Shown: positions 51,455-60,096 of the stretch, one piece after another
Position numbering within the stretch: position 1 is the first letter of the stretch
Layout of the letters: every line of letters starts with the position of its first letter
Source of the DNA: Herbidospora solisilvae
GTDB lineage: Bacteria; Actinomycetota; Actinomycetes; Streptosporangiales; Streptosporangiaceae
DNA length: 64,000 bases
Assembly: GCF_009901565.1 (NCBI RefSeq)
Contig: NZ_WXEW01000007.1
Coordinates: 186,001 to 250,000, forward strand
Reading direction: 5' to 3'
The notes under the pieces: generated by a model
Databases searched by the model: none
Told to the model about the DNA's origin: nothing
What the model saw: only the letters and a program-made list of their open reading frames with translations
Position numbers and translations under genes: made by a program

Positions 51455-52216
51455 TCAGGAGATCCGGCGGCGGTAGGTCGTCATCGCGAAGGCGTAGGCA
51501 ACGACGAGGAGCCCGGCGCACCAGGCGACGGCGACCCAGACCTCGCCGCCGACCGGCTGCTGGGCGAACAGGTCGCGGATCGTGTTGACGATGGAGGTCA
51601 CCGGCTGGTTCTCGGCGAAGGCGCGGACCGGCCCCGGCATGGTGTCGGTCGGCACGAAGGCCGAGCTGAGGAACGGCAGGAAGACCAGCGGGTAGGAGAA
51701 GGCGCTCGCGCCGTCGATGGTCTTCGCGGTCAGGCCGGGGATGACGGCCAGCCACGTCAGTGCCAGGGTGAACAGCATCACCAGACCGGCGACGCCGAGC
51801 CAGGCCCCGATCCCCGCCGAGGAGCGGAAACCCATGATCAGGGCGACGACGACCACCACCACGAGCGAGATCAGGTTGGCGACCAGCGAGGTCAGCACGT
51901 GGGCCCACAACACGGCCGACCGGGCGATCGGCATCGACTGGAACCGTTCGAAGATGCCGCTCTGCATGTCGAGGAAGAGCCGGTAGGCGGTGTAGGAGAT
52001 GCCCGAGGCGACCGTGATGAGCAGGATGCCCGGCAGCAGGTAGGTGACGTAGGAGTCCGACCCCGACTGGATCGCGCCGCCGAAGACGTACACGAACAGC
52101 AGCATGAACATGATCGGCATGACGGTGGTCGTGATGATGGTGTCCATGCTGCGGGTGATGTGACGCAGCGACCGGCCGAGGAGGGTCCCGGTGTCGCCGA
52201 AGAAGTGCCTGGTCAT
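51455..52216 (-). CDS. ABC-2 type exporter permease (DrrB-like)
   Basis: This 253-residue protein has six hydrophobic segments, including TTVMPIMFMLLFVYVFGGAI and SLVVVVVVALIMGF. The LSSAFVPTDTMPGPVRAFAENQPVT motif is typical of DrrB-like permeases. It is coupled to the ATPase gene upstream by an ATGA overlap. The pair is probably a drug or lipid exporter. It is not obviously tied to either biosynthetic cluster. Confidence 0.88.
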   Translation of the reverse strand: MTRHFFGDTGTLLGRSLRHITRSMDTIITTTVMPIMFMLLFVYVFGGAIQSGSDSYVTYLLPGILLITVASGISYTAYRLFLDMQSGIFERFQSMPIARSAVLWAHVLTSLVANLISLVVVVVVALIMGFRSSAGIGAWLGVAGLVMLFTLALTWLAVIPGLTAKTIDGASAFSYPLVFLPFLSSAFVPTDTMPGPVRAFAENQPVTSIVNTIRDLFAQQPVGGEVWVAVAWCAGLLVVAYAFAMTTYRRRIS

Positions 52217-52959
52217 CGTTTGTCCTTGCCGACGAGGGTGAGGAAGACGTCCTCCAGGGTCGGCTGCTTCTCGACGTACTCGACCTTGGCGGGCGGGAGC
52301 AGTTGCTTGAGTTCGGCGAGGGTGCCGTTCACTATGATCCGGCCCTCGTGGAGGATGGCGATGCGGTCGGCGAGATGTTCGGCCTCGTCGAGATACTGCG
52401 TGGTGAGCAGCACGGTCGTGCCCCGGGCGGCGAGTTCCCTGACCGCCTGCCACACCTCGATGCGGGCCTCGGGGTCGAGGCCGGTGGTCGGTTCGTCGAG
52501 GAAGATGACCGGCGGGTCGCCGATGAGGCTCATCGCGATGTCGAGGCGGCGGCGCATGCCGCCCGAGTAGGTCGCCACCTTCCGGCCGCCCGCGTCGGTC
52601 AGCGAGAAACGGTCGAGCAGGTCGTCGGCGATCTTCCGGGGATCTTTGAGATGGCGCAGCCGGGCCACCAGCACGAGGTTCTCGCGCCCGGTGAGGATCT
52701 CGTCGACGGCCGCGAACTGGCCGGTCAGGCTGATCGACTCGCGCACCCGCGCGGCCTGGGCGGCGACGTCGAACCCGTTGACGCCGGCGCTTCCCGCGTC
52801 GGCCGTCAGCAGCGTCGACAGGATGCGCACGACCGTGGTCTTGCCCGCGCCGTTCGAGCCGAGCAGGGCGAAGATGCTGCCGCGCGCCACCTCGAAGTCG
52901 ACGCCCCGGAGAACCTTCAGGTCCTTGTACGACTTCTCCAGCGCCTGCACGCGGATCAC
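52213..52959 (-). CDS. ABC transporter ATPase (DrrA-like)
   Basis: This 248-residue ATPase has Walker A ALLGSNGAGKTTVVRIL, the signature TYSGGMRRRLDIAMSL and Walker B VIFLDEPTTGLDP. The TTQYLDEAEHLADRIAIL segment and the LPPAKVEYVEKQPTLEDVFL tail are of the DrrA type. The GTG at 52959 follows GGAGGGCCTC. It overlaps the stop of the DUF1048 gene (GTGA). It energises the permease encoded after it. Confidence 0.9.
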   Translation of the reverse strand: MIRVQALEKSYKDLKVLRGVDFEVARGSIFALLGSNGAGKTTVVRILSTLLTADAGSAGVNGFDVAAQAARVRESISLTGQFAAVDEILTGRENLVLVARLRHLKDPRKIADDLLDRFSLTDAGGRKVATYSGGMRRRLDIAMSLIGDPPVIFLDEPTTGLDPEARIEVWQAVRELAARGTTVLLTTQYLDEAEHLADRIAILHEGRIIVNGTLAELKQLLPPAKVEYVEKQPTLEDVFLTLVGKDKR

Positions 52960-53360
52960 GAGGCCCTCCGGTCCTGCTCGCCGGCGGCACGGGCGACGGC
53001 GCCGGTGAAGCGGTCGCGCTCCCGGGCCATCCACCGCCCGACCGGGTAGTTCTGGATGAAGGTCTCGACGAACTCGATCGGGTCGTCGCCGAAGACGTCG
53101 CGGATCGGGGTCGCGTTCGCGGCGCTCTGCTCGAACAGGTCGGCGAGGTCCTCGTACATCTCCAGCCAGCCGGGGCCGTCGGCCCGGCCGAAGAACATCA
53201 GGTAGCGCTCCAGCGCGTCGTAGGCGATGCGGTAGTCGCCGGGCAGCCGCCCCATGCGGGCCTTGACCTGCCGGTAGCGCTTCTTGTCGTCGAGTGAACC
53301 GGTGAGGAGCTCCAGATAGCGCCGGTAGCGGCTCTTCTCTTCCGGTGTTTCGGGGGTCAT
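52956..53360 (-). CDS. DUF1048 family protein
   Basis: This 134-residue acidic protein contains the DUF1048 core YLELLTGSLDDKKRYRQVKARMGRLPGDYRIAYDALERYLM. In many genomes such genes lie between a PadR regulator and an ABC exporter. Here the ABC genes follow, but no PadR gene is present upstream. Its role is unknown. Confidence 0.8.
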   Translation of the reverse strand: MTPETPEEKSRYRRYLELLTGSLDDKKRYRQVKARMGRLPGDYRIAYDALERYLMFFGRADGPGWLEMYEDLADLFEQSAANATPIRDVFGDDPIEFVETFIQNYPVGRWMARERDRFTGAVARAAGEQDRRAS

Positions 53361-53378
53361 GTCGATCGCTCTCTTTCA

Positions 53379-53391
53379 GCTACTAAGTAGC
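53379..53391. promoter_or_regulatory. Palindrome upstream of the DUF1048/ABC operon
   Basis: GCTACTAAGTAGC is a perfect 13-base palindrome 19 bases before the DUF1048 start, followed by a related ACTACCGGTACATAGTA segment. The operons of this kind are commonly PadR-regulated, but the regulator gene is not in the window. Confidence 0.45.
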
Positions 53392-53493
53392 ACTGACTAC
53401 CGGTACATAGTAACGCTGAATAGCGGGGGCGGCGCAAGTACCGGAGCGGTATACGCATAAGTGTACGTATACCGTTCGAGGGGCGGCAAGAGG

Positions 53494-55392
53494 TCAGCCG
53501 ACGTGCACGACCGGCCGGCGCGACGGGTCGGGCTCGGCCTGGCGCAGGACCTCCCGGGTCAGGGGAGGGATGTCGCCGCCGCCGAAGACGAGGTAGCGCA
53601 GCAGCGCGCCGATCGGATTGCCCTCCGCGGCCCAGTGGAAGTAGACCTGCGGCGTCTTGCCGGTCAGGTCGCGCAAGTGCAGCAGCAGGGCGGCGATGGA
53701 GTTGGCGACCGTCGTGCTCTGCATGCGCAGCACCCGGAACCCGTGCCGCTCCTCGCCGATCACCCGCAGCTCACCGGCGAACTCCGAGGCGTCCGGCACG
53801 GTCACCTCCAGGAACAGCAGCCCCTCCCGGGTGCGCAGGCGGTGCAGCTCCCACGCCTCGCGCGCCTTGTCGACGTACTCCTTCGCGTCGCGGTTGTTCG
53901 GCTCGTTGGCGATGAGGTGGATCTCGCCCGCCTCGTTGACGAACCGGCGCGCGGCGTCGTCGAGACTGATGCGGGTGACCCGCAGCTCGGTGGAGCGGGT
54001 GGCCCGGGAGACCAGCGACACGACCACGATGGCCAGCACGAACAGCAGTGCGATGACCAGGCCGTCGGGGCGTTCGACGATGTTGGCGACGGTGGCGTAG
54101 GCGAAGACCAGGGTGACGGCCCCGAAGAACAACGCGGCGCGCACCCGGCCGCTCGTCCAGGCCGACAGGGCGACCGCGACGGCCGCCGACAGGATGAGCG
54201 CCAGCACCCCGGTCGCGTACGCGCCGCCCTGCGCCTCGACCTCCGCGCCGAAGACCACGGTGATGACGAAGGCGATGGCCGTGAAGACGAGCACCATGGG
54301 CCGCGAGGCGCGCGTCCAGTCGGGCGCCATGCCGTAACGGGGCAGGTAACGCGGGACGATGTTCAGCAGCCCGGCCAGCGCCGAGGCCCCCGCGAACCAC
54401 AGGATGGCGATGGTCGACAGGTCGTAGGCGGTGCCGAACCAGTCGCCGAGATAGAGGTGGGCCAGGTAGGCCAGCGCGCGCCCGTTGGCCGCGCCGCCCT
54501 CGGCGAACTCCGCGGGCGGGATGAGTACGGTGGTGGCGAGGCTGGAGGCGATCAGGAAGACGCTCATGATGAGCGCGGCCGTGGTCAGCAGCTTGCGCGC
54601 GCCTCTGACCCGTTCGGCGACGTCGCCCCTGACCAGCGGCATCACCGCCACGCCCGTCTCGAAGCCCGAGAGGCCGAGGGCGAGTTTCGGCATCACGTAC
54701 AGCGCGACCGCGACCATCGCCAGCGGGCTCGCGTAGTCGCTGTTCAGCGTGTTCTGCCAGTCGTGCACCTTCTCCGGCGCGGTGAGCACGTGCTGCACGG
54801 CGGTGGCCACCACGACCACGTTGAGCACCAGATAGACCGCCACCAGCACCACCGCGACCGAGATCGCCTCACTGAACCCGGCCAGGAACACCCCGCCCAG
54901 CGCGGCGATGAGCAGCAACGTCACCGGCACCTGCCACCCGGCCAGCGCGTGCGGCACGAACGGGTTGTGCAGGATGTGCGCGGTCGCGTCGGCCGCCGAC
55001 AGCGTGATGGTGACGATGAACGCGGTGGCGACGAAGCCGAGCAGGAACAGCACCAGCAGCTTCCCGCCCCAGCCCGGCATCAGCCGCTCCAGCATCGACA
55101 ACGACCCGAGCCCGTGCGGACTCTGCTCGGCCACCGCCCGATAGGTGGGCAGCGCGCCGAACAACGTCAGCGCGACCAGCACCAGCGTGGCGACCGGACT
55201 GAGCGCGCCGGCGGCCAGCGCGGCGATGCCCGGCTGGTAGCCGAGGGTGGAGAAGTAGTCGACGCCGGTGAGGCACATGACCTGCCACCAGGAGTGCTGG
55301 TGCTCGGGCGGCTCCTCGTCGTGCGTCCCGCCGACCAGTCCTTCGGGGCGCTTGAGCCCTTTCAGCAACCACTGCCGGAGCGTGCCGGTCAC
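53494..55392 (-). CDS. APC-superfamily permease with C-terminal cytosolic domain
   Basis: The protein has about 632 residues. The first 430 residues contain twelve or so membrane helices, starting with [26 protein letters not shown], the usual APC entry motif. The last 170 residues are soluble ([58 protein letters not shown]). The GTG at 55392 is chosen because GGAGG lies 7 bases before it. An upstream in-frame ATG would add 23 residues. It is distantly like the potassium/amino-acid carriers of the family. The substrate is unknown. Confidence 0.78.
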   Translation of the reverse strand: MTGTLRQWLLKGLKRPEGLVGGTHDEEPPEHQHSWWQVMCLTGVDYFSTLGYQPGIAALAAGALSPVATLVLVALTLFGALPTYRAVAEQSPHGLGSLSMLERLMPGWGGKLLVLFLLGFVATAFIVTITLSAADATAHILHNPFVPHALAGWQVPVTLLLIAALGGVFLAGFSEAISVAVVLVAVYLVLNVVVVATAVQHVLTAPEKVHDWQNTLNSDYASPLAMVAVALYVMPKLALGLSGFETGVAVMPLVRGDVAERVRGARKLLTTAALIMSVFLIASSLATTVLIPPAEFAEGGAANGRALAYLAHLYLGDWFGTAYDLSTIAILWFAGASALAGLLNIVPRYLPRYGMAPDWTRASRPMVLVFTAIAFVITVVFGAEVEAQGGAYATGVLALILSAAVAVALSAWTSGRVRAALFFGAVTLVFAYATVANIVERPDGLVIALLFVLAIVVVSLVSRATRSTELRVTRISLDDAARRFVNEAGEIHLIANEPNNRDAKEYVDKAREAWELHRLRTREGLLFLEVTVPDASEFAGELRVIGEERHGFRVLRMQSTTVANSIAALLLHLRDLTGKTPQVYFHWAAEGNPIGALLRYLVFGGGDIPPLTREVLRQAEPDPSRRPVVHVG

Positions 55393-55522
55393 CGGGGTAC
55401 CTCCGCTATCCGGGCAAATCAGACGAGTGGTCACGCTACTGACGGCGCGGGTCTGTGCCACGGAGACGGGGCGTCAAGAAAACGTAAAAATGTCCAGCAG
55501 TGCGTGGACCGGCCGCGACGGA

Positions 55523-56389
55523 TCAGGCGAACGGATAGTCACGCAGAGCCTGCTGGAAGGCCCGTTCCGCGATCGGCACGTACTCCGAGTTGACCGCGTT
55601 CGCGGAAAGGGCCACCGTCACCGGCAGCGGACCCGGCGCCGACGGGAGCGTGAGCCGCGCGGCGCGGGGCAGGCCCCACAACTCGTCGCCGTTGGCGACC
55701 AGGCAGGCCACCCCCAGCCCCGCCTTCGCGGCGGCGCGCAACCCGACGAGTTCGGGCCCCTCGTAGGCCACCCGCCACGGCACCTCCGACGCGTCGAGGG
55801 CGTCGACGATGCGGCGTCGCAGCGTGCACGGCTCGGTGAAGAGGGTCAGCGGGAGGGCGGCGCCCTCGCCGTGGGCGGGGCGGCCGAACCAGTCCATGCG
55901 CATCTCGCCGAGCTGATGGGCGGGCGCGGTGACCGGCTCCGACTGGAGCAGCAGCGCCAGGTCGAGCTGCCCCGACGACACCTGGTTCTCCAGCGACTCG
56001 CTCAGCCCCGTCTGCACGCCGACCTGCGCATGCGGCAGGCCGCGGTTGAGCAGCCGCAGGATCTCGGGGAGCGCCTCGGCGAGCTGGTTGACCACGCCGA
56101 TCGTCAACCGGGCGGTGCCCGACGGCGGGACGAACCGGCCGACCGCCTCGTCGTTCAGGGCGACGATCCGGCGCGCGTAGCCGAGCAGTTCCTCGCCCTC
56201 GGTGCTGAGCTCAAGGCTGCGGCCGGTCGAGGTGAAGATGGGCCCCTTGACGAGACCGCCGAGCTGACGGATCTGCTGGCTCACCGCCGGCTGGGTCACG
56301 TGCAGCGCCTCGGCCGCCTTACGGAACCCGCCGAGCTCGACCACGGTCACCAAGGCCCTCAGCCGGTTGATTTGCAGATCGTGATACAT
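55523..56389 (-). CDS. LysR-family regulator
   Basis: This 288-residue protein has the LysR HTH in INRLRALVTVVELGGFRKAAE, ALHVTQPAVSQQIRQLGG and the usual effector domain. It diverges from the RiPP precursor gene. A perfect TGTGA-N5-TCACA palindrome (56556-56570) lies between them and fits the T-N11-A form of LysR boxes. It may control the TOMM cluster or the APC permease downstream. Confidence 0.85.
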   Translation of the reverse strand: MYHDLQINRLRALVTVVELGGFRKAAEALHVTQPAVSQQIRQLGGLVKGPIFTSTGRSLELSTEGEELLGYARRIVALNDEAVGRFVPPSGTARLTIGVVNQLAEALPEILRLLNRGLPHAQVGVQTGLSESLENQVSSGQLDLALLLQSEPVTAPAHQLGEMRMDWFGRPAHGEGAALPLTLFTEPCTLRRRIVDALDASEVPWRVAYEGPELVGLRAAAKAGLGVACLVANGDELWGLPRAARLTLPSAPGPLPVTVALSANAVNSEYVPIAERAFQQALRDYPFA

Positions 56390-56488
56390 GCGTTTCCCTC
56401 AATAAGGCAGATGGACGCCGGACGGCGTACGCGTGTCGATGTCCCGGACCGTCCCGGGCCGCGGCCTCCTGGGCCGGCGGATTCGAAT

Positions 56489-56587
56489 ACGATTCACGCG
56501 GCTCAGCCTAGAAGCGCTTACACCGCCCGGTCTTCACCGGCTTTCACGATTCCGATGTGAAAATCTCACACCCGCCTCGTGAATCGT
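56489..56587. promoter_or_regulatory. Regulatory region of LysR and RiPP precursor genes
   Basis: This 238-base region has a perfect 15-base palindrome TGTGA-AAATC-TCACA at 56556-56570. It also has three copies of ACGATTC or its inverse: 56489-56495, 56546-56552 and, inverted, 56581-56587. The palindrome lies 57 bases upstream of the precursor ATG. Which factor binds is unknown. LysR is the nearest candidate. Confidence 0.5.
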
Positions 56588-56627
56588 TGACTATGACCGC
56601 GCAGCCCCCCTGCGGAAAATCGAATGC

Positions 56628-56867
56628 ATGACCACGATGACTCACGCGGACGAGGACTGGCGTTTCGCCGAACTGGTGATGCGGGCGTGGACGGAACCCG
56701 ATCTGGCCGCCCGCTACGAAGACGACCCGGCCGGCACCCTGGCCCAGTTCGGCATCGACCTGGGCGACGACGAGGCGCCCCCGCTGGCGGCGGGTGGTGA
56801 CCCCCTGCAGATCGCCGACCTGAGCAAACCATCCCTTTCGTCGGCGAAATGGACGTATTGCGGTTGA
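56628..56867 (+). CDS. TOMM/NHLP-type RiPP precursor peptide
   Basis: This 79-residue peptide has a leader like the alpha-subunit leader of nitrile hydratase: DWRFAELVMRAWTEPDLAAR, then DDPAGTLAQFGIDL. A double glycine at 56-57 ends the leader. The 22-residue core would be DPLQIADLSKPSLSSAKW followed by TYCG, with four Ser, one Thr and one Cys that could be cyclised to azol(in)es. A ThiF-like/YcaO fusion and a SagB oxidase follow downstream, which supports the call. GG cleavage is inferred. There is no strong ribosome site, and an ATG nine bases later is an alternative start. Confidence 0.8.
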   Translation: MTTMTHADEDWRFAELVMRAWTEPDLAARYEDDPAGTLAQFGIDLGDDEAPPLAAGGDPLQIADLSKPSLSSAKWTYCG

Positions 56868-56890
56868 CCTTCTCCGTGGTGGACCCGGAG

Positions 56891-57080
56891 ATTCCTGCTT
56901 CACCGCCGGTTGCCCGCGAGGCTCGCGCCCGTCAGGTCTTACACCGGCTCCACAGGCGTTTCACCTCTCCGCCAGCCCGGCGGCGAGGATGTTCCGTGCC
57001 GCGTTGACGTCCCTGTCATGAGTGACGCCGCAGGCGCACCTCCAGCTACGGACGTTCAACGGCAGCGACGCACGTCGTTG
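56891..57080 (-). ncRNA. Predicted omega RNA (reRNA) of the TnpB element
   Basis: In TnpB elements the guide RNA overlaps the 3' end of tnpB and ends at the right end. Here the minus-strand sequence after the stop contains a closing pair GCCGGT/ACCGGC (56943-56948 with 56905-56910) around a GCGAG-C-CTCGC hairpin. The natural guide would be the flanking sequence just below 56890, which reads CTCCGGGTCCACCACGG on the minus strand. The 5' limit is approximate. Confidence 0.5.
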
Positions 57081-58064
57081 CCCACAGTGAGAGCACACCT
57101 TGGAGGAGGGAAACCAATGGTCGACTACCAGGAGTTCACGCCCGTACCAGTCGGCCTTGTACTCCAGCATGGCCCGAAGTTCGCGCCAGGCGGCATTCGA
57201 GATGGCGCGGGAGAGCGTGCGGTTCTTGAGCATGCCGCGGACGGTCAAGTCCTCTATCGCGACCGTTTGGTTCTCACGGACGAGACGTGTGGACAATTTG
57301 TGCAGGAAGTCCCGGCGACGGTCGGTCATCCGGGCGTACGTCGCGGCGAGCCTCACCCGGGCCTTCACCCGATTCCTGGATCCCTTCTTCCTCCGGCTCA
57401 GCGCACGATGGGCTCTCGCCAGTTTCCGCCGGACGGCTTGCTCGTGTCGGGGGTTGGGGATCTTCTCTCCGGTGGAGAGCGTCACCAGATCCGTGATGCC
57501 GACGTCCACGCCGACGGCGGCGCCGACCGGCTTCATCGGGCGGATCCTCTCCTCGACAAGGATCGACACGAACCAGCGGCCCGCCGAGTCCTTCGACACA
57601 TGGACGGTGGACGGCCGTGCGCCCTCCGGCAGGGGCCTCGACCAGACGATGGCAAGCGGCCTGCGCATCTTGGCGAGTGTCAGTTCACCGTTTCGCCAGG
57701 TGAAAGCCGAGCGAGTGTATTCCGCCGAGTGGCGGGATCGCTTACTGGACTTGAAGACCGGGTACCCGGCGCGCTTGGCGAAGAAGTTCGCGTACGCCGC
57801 TTGCAGATGCCGCAACGCCTGCTGCAGCGGGACGGAGGACACCTCATTGAGGAATGCCAGCTCCGGCGTCTTCTTCCAAGCGGTGAGCGCCGCCGAGGAT
57901 TCGCCGTAGGAGACTCTGCGTCCTTCGGCGAAGGCGCGGGTACGCTCCTCCAGCGCTCTGTTGTAGACGAGGCGCACGCAACCGAACGTCCGGGAAAGCA
58001 ATTCAGCCTGCTCGGAAGTCGGGTAGAAGCGGTACTTGTAAGCCCGCCTCACCAGCTGCGTCAT
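56961..58064 (-). CDS. tnpB: TnpB RNA-guided nuclease (IS605 OrfB)
   Basis: This 367-residue protein has the TnpB N-terminal helix (RRAYKYRFYPTSEQAELLSR). The RuvC acidic residues are intact: Asp187 (GVDVGITD), Glu271 (VAIEDLTVRG) and Asp352 (HDRDVNAARN). The zinc ribbon CSHCG and CACG lies at 324-345. It should therefore be an active RNA-guided DNA nuclease. The start at 58064 gives the usual N-terminus. It is coded against the direction of the RiPP operon. Confidence 0.92.
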   Translation of the reverse strand: MTQLVRRAYKYRFYPTSEQAELLSRTFGCVRLVYNRALEERTRAFAEGRRVSYGESSAALTAWKKTPELAFLNEVSSVPLQQALRHLQAAYANFFAKRAGYPVFKSSKRSRHSAEYTRSAFTWRNGELTLAKMRRPLAIVWSRPLPEGARPSTVHVSKDSAGRWFVSILVEERIRPMKPVGAAVGVDVGITDLVTLSTGEKIPNPRHEQAVRRKLARAHRALSRRKKGSRNRVKARVRLAATYARMTDRRRDFLHKLSTRLVRENQTVAIEDLTVRGMLKNRTLSRAISNAAWRELRAMLEYKADWYGRELLVVDHWFPSSKVCSHCGQRRASLPLNVRSWRCACGVTHDRDVNAARNILAAGLAER

Positions 58065-58115
58065 GCCCTTGGTTCTATCGCCAAGTCGGTCGAACACGCA
58101 GGGTTATCGCGAATC

Positions 58116-58130
58116 TTCCTTCTCAAGGAA
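58116..58130 (+). promoter_or_regulatory. Hairpin containing the ribosome site of the cyclodehydratase gene
   Basis: TTCCTT-CTC-AAGGAA is a perfect 6-pair hairpin whose right arm AAGGAA is the Shine-Dalgarno sequence 5 bases before the ATG at 58136. If it forms in the mRNA it would hide the ribosome site. It may also be part of the left end of the TnpB element. Confidence 0.5.
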
Positions 58131-58135
58131 TTCTG

Positions 58136-60085
58136 ATGAAAGTTGGATTCAAGCGGCACTGGCGTGCGGTGACCGTGCCCGGCGACGGGGTCTACCTGAC
58201 CTCGGCGCGGGCCACGGTCGCATTGCACGGCGACCACATCGAAGAGGTCGCGCCCCTGCTCGACGGCAGCCACGACCTGGCCGGGCTGCACGAGCGCAGC
58301 GGACTCGGCGCGGCCGACCTGGGGCGGCTGCTCGGGCGGCTGGCCGAGGCCGACCTCGTCGCGCCGCAGTCCGACGACGACGTGCCGCCGGACGTCGCCG
58401 CCTACTGGGACCTGGCCGGACTCGACGTCCCGGACGGCACGGTCGAGGTGGTCGGCCGGTCGCCGCTGGTCGACCGGGCGCTCGCCGACCTGGGGTTGCG
58501 CGCCGGCCGCGAAGGGCCCGTCGTGGTGGTCTGCGACGACTATCTCGACCCGGTGCTCGCCTCGGTCAACGCCGATCGGCTGGCCGACGGCCGGCCGTGG
58601 TTGCCCGTCGCCGTCAACGGGCCCGACCTGTGGATCGGGCCGGGCTTCCACCCGGGGGATTCGGCCTGCTGGGAGTGCCTGGCGGCCCGGTTGCGGATCC
58701 GGCGGCAGGCTCCGCTCGGGCTCGCGCCGCGCGCCGCGCTGCCGCTCACGTCGTCGGTCGGCGCGCAGCTCGCCGCCCTTCAGGTCGCGCGGTGGCTGGC
58801 GGGCCGGCGGCTCGACACCCTGTGGACGTTCGACCCGCTCACCCTGGAGGCCGCGCATCACCGCGTCACGCGCAGACCGCAGTGCCCGGCGTGCGGGGAA
58901 CCCGGCGCCCGACCGGCGCCGGTCGAGATCACGTCCAGGCCCAAGGTGCACGCCCACCGGGCGGCCGGGCTCCAGGAGACCTGGGACCGCTACGTCCACC
59001 TCACCGACCCCGTCACCGGCGTCGTCGACCGGGTCCGCCGCGACCCCCGCGCACCCGGGTTCCTCAACAGTTACCTGTCCGGCCGCAACCTGGCCCTCCC
59101 CGTCTCCGGCCTGCGGGCCAACAGCGGCGGCAAGGGCGGCAGCCCGCTCGAAGCGAAGGTGGGCGCGCTCTGCGAGGCGGTCGAGCGCTACTGCGGCTCC
59201 CGGCTCGGCGAGGAGCACGTCGTCCACGACTCCTACCGGGGACTGGGGGCGGAGGCCGTGCACCCCGACGACGTCCTCCTCTACGACGTGCGCCAGCGTG
59301 CCCCCTTCGACGAGAGCGCCGAGACCGAGTGGACGCCCCTGTTCACCCTCGACGGCCGCAGGCGCTACCTGCCGACCGGCCTGCTCTACTTCTCCGAGGG
59401 CGGCGAGGCCGACTCCAACGGCAACGCCGCCGGGTCGTCGATCGAGGACGCGATCCTCCAGGGCTTCCTCGAACTGGTCGAACGCGACGCGGTCGGGATC
59501 TGGTGGTACAACCGCACCCGCCAGCCCGAGGTCGTGCTCGACGACCCGTGGACCGACGACCTGCGCGACGACTACGCGAAGCTCGGCCGCGACCTGTGGG
59601 TCCTCGACCTGACGACCGACCTCGGCATCCCGGCCATGGCGGCGGTCTCGACCAAGGACGGCGAGGAGGTCATGCTGGGCTTCGGCGCCCACTTCGACCC
59701 CGCCACGGCGGCCCGCCGCGCGCTGACGGAACTCGGCCAGCTGCTGCCGGCCGCCACCGACCTCGACATGCGCCCGTGGTGGGGGCGCGTCTCGCTGCGC
59801 AGCCATCCGTGCCTGCTGCCCGACGGGGTGGCGGCGCCCCATGCGTACACCCGGAACGACGACCTCGCGGACGACATCGAGCTGATCCGGCCCTTCGACC
59901 CGCTGATCCTCGACCAGACCCGGCCCGACATCGGGATGCCGGTGGTCAAGGTGGTGGTGCCGGGGCTGCGGCACTTCTGGCCGAGGTTCGCCCCGGGGCG
60001 GCTGTTCGACGTCCCCGTCGCGCTGGGGCGGCTCGACCGGCCGACCGCCTACGACGACCTGAACCCGGTCGCCCTGTTCATGTGA
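58136..60085 (+). CDS. Fused TOMM cyclodehydratase: ThiF-like leader-binding domain and YcaO
   Basis: The protein has 649 residues. The N-terminal part (1-260) is an E1/ThiF-like leader-binding domain with zinc cysteines CWEC (178-181) and CPAC (250-253). The YcaO domain (about 270-649) has the ATP-binding segments GGKGGSPLEAKVGALCEAVE and SNGNAAGSSIEDAILQGFLE. The C-terminus is NPVALFM. It would cyclise Ser, Thr or Cys residues of the precursor to azolines. Having both C and D functions in one chain is known for TOMM systems. The SagB gene follows after 11 bases. Confidence 0.87.
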   Translation: MKVGFKRHWRAVTVPGDGVYLTSARATVALHGDHIEEVAPLLDGSHDLAGLHERSGLGAADLGRLLGRLAEADLVAPQSDDDVPPDVAAYWDLAGLDVPDGTVEVVGRSPLVDRALADLGLRAGREGPVVVVCDDYLDPVLASVNADRLADGRPWLPVAVNGPDLWIGPGFHPGDSACWECLAARLRIRRQAPLGLAPRAALPLTSSVGAQLAALQVARWLAGRRLDTLWTFDPLTLEAAHHRVTRRPQCPACGEPGARPAPVEITSRPKVHAHRAAGLQETWDRYVHLTDPVTGVVDRVRRDPRAPGFLNSYLSGRNLALPVSGLRANSGGKGGSPLEAKVGALCEAVERYCGSRLGEEHVVHDSYRGLGAEAVHPDDVLLYDVRQRAPFDESAETEWTPLFTLDGRRRYLPTGLLYFSEGGEADSNGNAAGSSIEDAILQGFLELVERDAVGIWWYNRTRQPEVVLDDPWTDDLRDDYAKLGRDLWVLDLTTDLGIPAMAAVSTKDGEEVMLGFGAHFDPATAARRALTELGQLLPAATDLDMRPWWGRVSLRSHPCLLPDGVAAPHAYTRNDDLADDIELIRPFDPLILDQTRPDIGMPVVKVVVPGLRHFWPRFAPGRLFDVPVALGRLDRPTAYDDLNPVALFM

Positions 60086-60096
60086 GAGGAGCCGAC

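Larger units (their letters stand above)
56890..58110 (-). mobile_element. IS200/IS605-type element carrying only tnpB
   Basis: A TnpB gene sits on the strand opposite to the RiPP genes, between the precursor and the cyclodehydratase. No TnpA transposase is encoded. The right end probably lies at about 56890, where the minus strand reads GGTGAAGCAGGAAT, a common end of actinobacterial elements. The left end could not be fixed and is placed near 58100. It has not interrupted a visible reading frame, but it separates the precursor from its modifying enzymes by 1.27 kb. Confidence 0.7.

Noticed and set aside
55393-55522. c-di-AMP (ydaO) riboswitch before the APC permease
   Set aside because: The leader is only 130 bases and I could not find the conserved core elements.
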